Assembly: GCF_051401765.1 (NCBI RefSeq)
Contig: NC_135073.1
Span: 2,232,001-2,296,000 of the forward strand
Origin: Calliopsis andreniformis
Lineage: Eukaryota > Arthropoda > Insecta > Hymenoptera > Andrenidae
DNA length: 64,000 bases
Direction: 5' to 3'
Positions 61,745 through 64,000 of the stretch are shown piece by piece. The position numbers and the translations under genes were made by a program. Below the pieces are notes generated by a model that was not told the origin of the DNA, ran no database searches, and saw only the letters and a program-made list of their open reading frames with translations. Each line of letters opens with the position of its first letter. Positions within the stretch are counted from its first letter, which is position 1.

Positions 61745-63988
61745 TCATTGGATATTTTCAACCATTCTTTTTACTTCATTAATATACATTTCGGGTACTC
61801 TATTATTCTTCATTTCATCACATTTTCTTTCTATCGCTTCACGTAATCTTTTTTTATGCATTTCTACTCCTGTACGAATTGCAAGGCCTTCTTCAAACAT
61901 CTTTTGCCTTGTTTGAATGCGTTCTCTTTCTTTTTCATTCACCTGATGGAAACAATAGTATTCAAGTTATATCAATCGTTTAAGAGAAAAATGATTATTG
62001 ATTCAAATATAATAAATAAAAGTAAATTCAATTTAATAAAACTAATACTAATGAGAAGTTTTATGTTACTTTATGAGATAATTTACGCTATATAATATAT
62101 GTACTATGGAAATAGTAACAGACCTGTTTTAATATTTCACTCCTGTGAATTAAAGCTTGTCGTTGTTTCTTTTCAAGTTCTTTTTGTTCTCGACAGAAAG
62201 CTTCTTTCTGAACACGCACAATTTTCTCAAATTCACGTCGCTCTCGTTCTAACTCGATGGCTTGCATTATGCGTTTATAATTTATTTGCTTTTCTCTTTC
62301 TTCCAAAAGAGACTTTTGAGCTTCTGCTCTTTTTAGAGCTTCTTCCTTTTCTTTTTGTCTCCATTCACGTTCTACTTCTTCTTGAATCCTTGCAGCATTC
62401 AGTTCATCAATGTGTGTCTGTAACCATATGTACAGATAATATAGAGGTTTAATTTTAATTGAGAAAAAGAAAATTAAAGAATCTATTACCTGAAGATCCT
62501 GCACTTGCATTGCCTGTTGTGCTACTTTTATTTTTTCCTGCTCCTTTTTCAATTTTTCCAATTTACGTTCCTCTGCTAATTTTTCTTCCCGTTTTTGTTT
62601 ATACCGTTGATACTCCTGAATTCTGTAGAATAGATTTTGTTAATTCGTCAATTTTTAATTATAAGTTAACAGTAAAATTCCTAAGACCAGAGGATTACCT
62701 AAGATCAATAATTTTATTTTCCTGTTCTTCCATGGCTTTAAAATGTTTTAATTGTTCATTTCCTTGAGCAAGTTCTTGTCGAACCTTTGCATTTTCAGCT
62801 TCTTTATTACCGAGTTTTGTAATTTCTTCTTGCTGCCAAGCAATGTTGTTTAAATTAATTAAACGACTTTCTTCCTGTTTTCTATCAAATTCCAGTATTC
62901 TCTGTTCCTCATTCTCCCTGATTTGATCCTTCAAGCTATTAGCAAACTCTTGTTTTTTAATTGCTACTTCTTGTTCTTTTCTAAGTTCCTCCTTAATAGC
63001 CCATCTTCTTTCATTTTCCATCATATCATTAAGACGTTGCTCTTCTTCTTCCAATTCTTGTTCAATCAATCTTTTTTCTGCGATCTACGAAAAAGTATGC
63101 ATCTGATGTACTAGCGACTATTTTTACACTTATTTATTTTAATAAAACAAAATAGCTTTGTGTTTTCAAATATTATATTTCATGTAATCAGATTTTCGTT
63201 ATTTTGTTATTTACCTGTGCATCTCGAATAGCACGGCATTTTGTTTCCAATATAATTCTATTGCACTTCTGAATTTCCTCCTCCTGCTCAAGTTTCATGT
63301 TCCGAGCTCTTTCAAGAATATAGTTTGCTCTTTTCCTAGCTTCTTCTTCAATTTCAATTAATTCTGCACTTTTCTCTTGGGGCCTTTGCATATCCAGTTT
63401 ACGAAATTCTTCTTTTCTTTTATTACTTTCCTGTATGAGCCTTTGCCTTTCTTCTTCTTCTGCTTTAAGGGCTGCTTCTTGCTCCTCTTTCGTCATAGAA
63501 CTACTCAATTCTTTGATTTCCTTATATTCTTCTTTTCTTAGAAATTTTTGCGGTACCTTCTTCTTTCCAGAAGTCATTTGCATTCTTCCTCTGTATTTCA
63601 TTTCTCTTTTATGTAACTAGATATTATATGAATAGCTTTATACATTTTGACATTTGATGTAGTGTTAAAGGATTTAGAATAGATAATATGTAGTAATGAT
63701 TTTAAAAATGTAGGAAAACATAGTTGTACAACAAACTTATCTTACAAATATATCAGAAAAAAAAGTTAATAAAAGCAGAAGAGTAAAACATTAAAATATG
63801 TTAAAAATAAAAATTGATATTACCTCTTTTCTATTACATGGGCAGCATGGTTTCAAGTGACTCGACTTACAATCAGTAGTACGAGTACAAGTATTATGTG
63901 ACACATTTGAGCAAGGTTCAAATTTTGAATTTTTTCTACACTTGATGTTAGTAAATGATGATGTACAAACATTATTTGTTTTTAACAT
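61745..63988 (-). CDS. CFAP45: Cilia- and flagella-associated protein 45 (CFAP45/CCDC19), 6 exons seen, 5' end uncertain
   Basis: A microtubule inner protein that stabilises doublet microtubules of motile axonemes; in insects expected mainly in sperm. Exons in transcript order: 63824-63988, 63215-63616, 62699-63084, 62490-62622, 62124-62417, 61745-61942; about 525 residues, all phases consistent. Nearly the whole protein is charged coiled coil. Family signatures are KRANYILERARNMKLEQEEE followed by CNRIILETKCRAIRDAQ, QRLNDMMENERRWAIKEE, REWRQKEKEEALKRAEAQ, FEKIVRVQKEAFCREQKE and, near the end, EMYINEVKRMVENIQ. The first exon seen encodes a 55-residue cysteine-rich stretch (CTRTTDCKSSHLKPCCPCNR), not typical of the family. 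It is open to the window edge, so the ATG at 63988 may not be the true start. Confidence 0.92.
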
Positions 63989-64000
63989 GTTTTTTCTACT

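Noticed and set aside
62088..62561. 157-codon open frame on - treated as one exon of CFAP45
   Set aside because: It spans a short intron (62418-62489): the stretch decoding to SLIFFFSIKIKPLYYLYIWL is intronic, with clear donor and acceptor on either side.
1..64000. CRISPR array, bacterial operons, tRNA or rRNA genes
   Set aside because: No regularly spaced repeats, no ribosome-binding-site-led gene trains and no tRNA-like cloverleaf stood out on reading. The window is animal nuclear DNA.

Overview
This is a 64 kb piece of an animal nuclear genome. It is almost certainly from an insect and most likely from a hymenopteran. Genes have many short introns with GT-AG ends and sit in very AT-rich DNA. 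The divergent ionotropic receptor is of an arthropod type, and the transposon debris (mariner-like elements, TTAA-flanked miniature elements, foldback elements with ends near CAGGGTGT) is typical of insect genomes. The species cannot be fixed from the sequence alone. Nothing here is bacterial or viral.

Layout. Positions 1-4174 look like the tail of a long first intron of the Mediator kinase-module gene skuld/MED13. Its remaining 15 coding exons run on + to 17552, followed by a long low-complexity 3' region. C1GALT1 (core 1 O-glycan galactosyltransferase) lies on - at 20701-22144. TRAPPC2/sedlin lies on + at 26027-26857, and UBXN6 (p97/VCP cofactor) on - at 30796-33910. From 34.4 to 38.3 kb there is a decayed mariner-like element, a small unrecognised one-pass membrane protein (-), and one or two unrecognised + strand coding exons. 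The two sides start 111 bp apart. An ionotropic receptor gene lies on - at 40441-43145. A gene desert of 9 kb (43.1-52.2 kb) is rich in inverted-repeat elements. Then come two tail-to-tail pairs: ACOX3-like acyl-CoA oxidase (+, 52237-55206) with B3GLCT-like glucosyltransferase (-, 55364-57636), and NPRL2 (+, 59472-61629) with CFAP45 (-, 61745-63988, probably running off the window).

The genes form no operon or single pathway. They are transcription (MED13), vesicle traffic (TRAPPC2), p97 proteostasis (UBXN6), O-glycosylation in Golgi and ER (C1GALT1, B3GLCT), peroxisomal beta-oxidation (ACOX3), nutrient signalling to TORC1 (NPRL2), axonemal structure (CFAP45) and sensory reception (ionotropic receptor). 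Assembled exon models for seven genes keep a perfect reading frame, which supports the exon borders. Two models, the ionotropic receptor and the B3GLCT-like gene, are each exactly one base short of an open frame. That points to assembly indels or recent inactivation.

The most unusual content is non-coding: at least seven copies of palindromic foldback elements in three related families, one with another dispersed repeat nested in it; a palindromic mariner derivative made of two opposed transposase 3' halves; several TTAA-ended miniature elements; and a small orphan gene pair. I found no convincing new multi-gene system.
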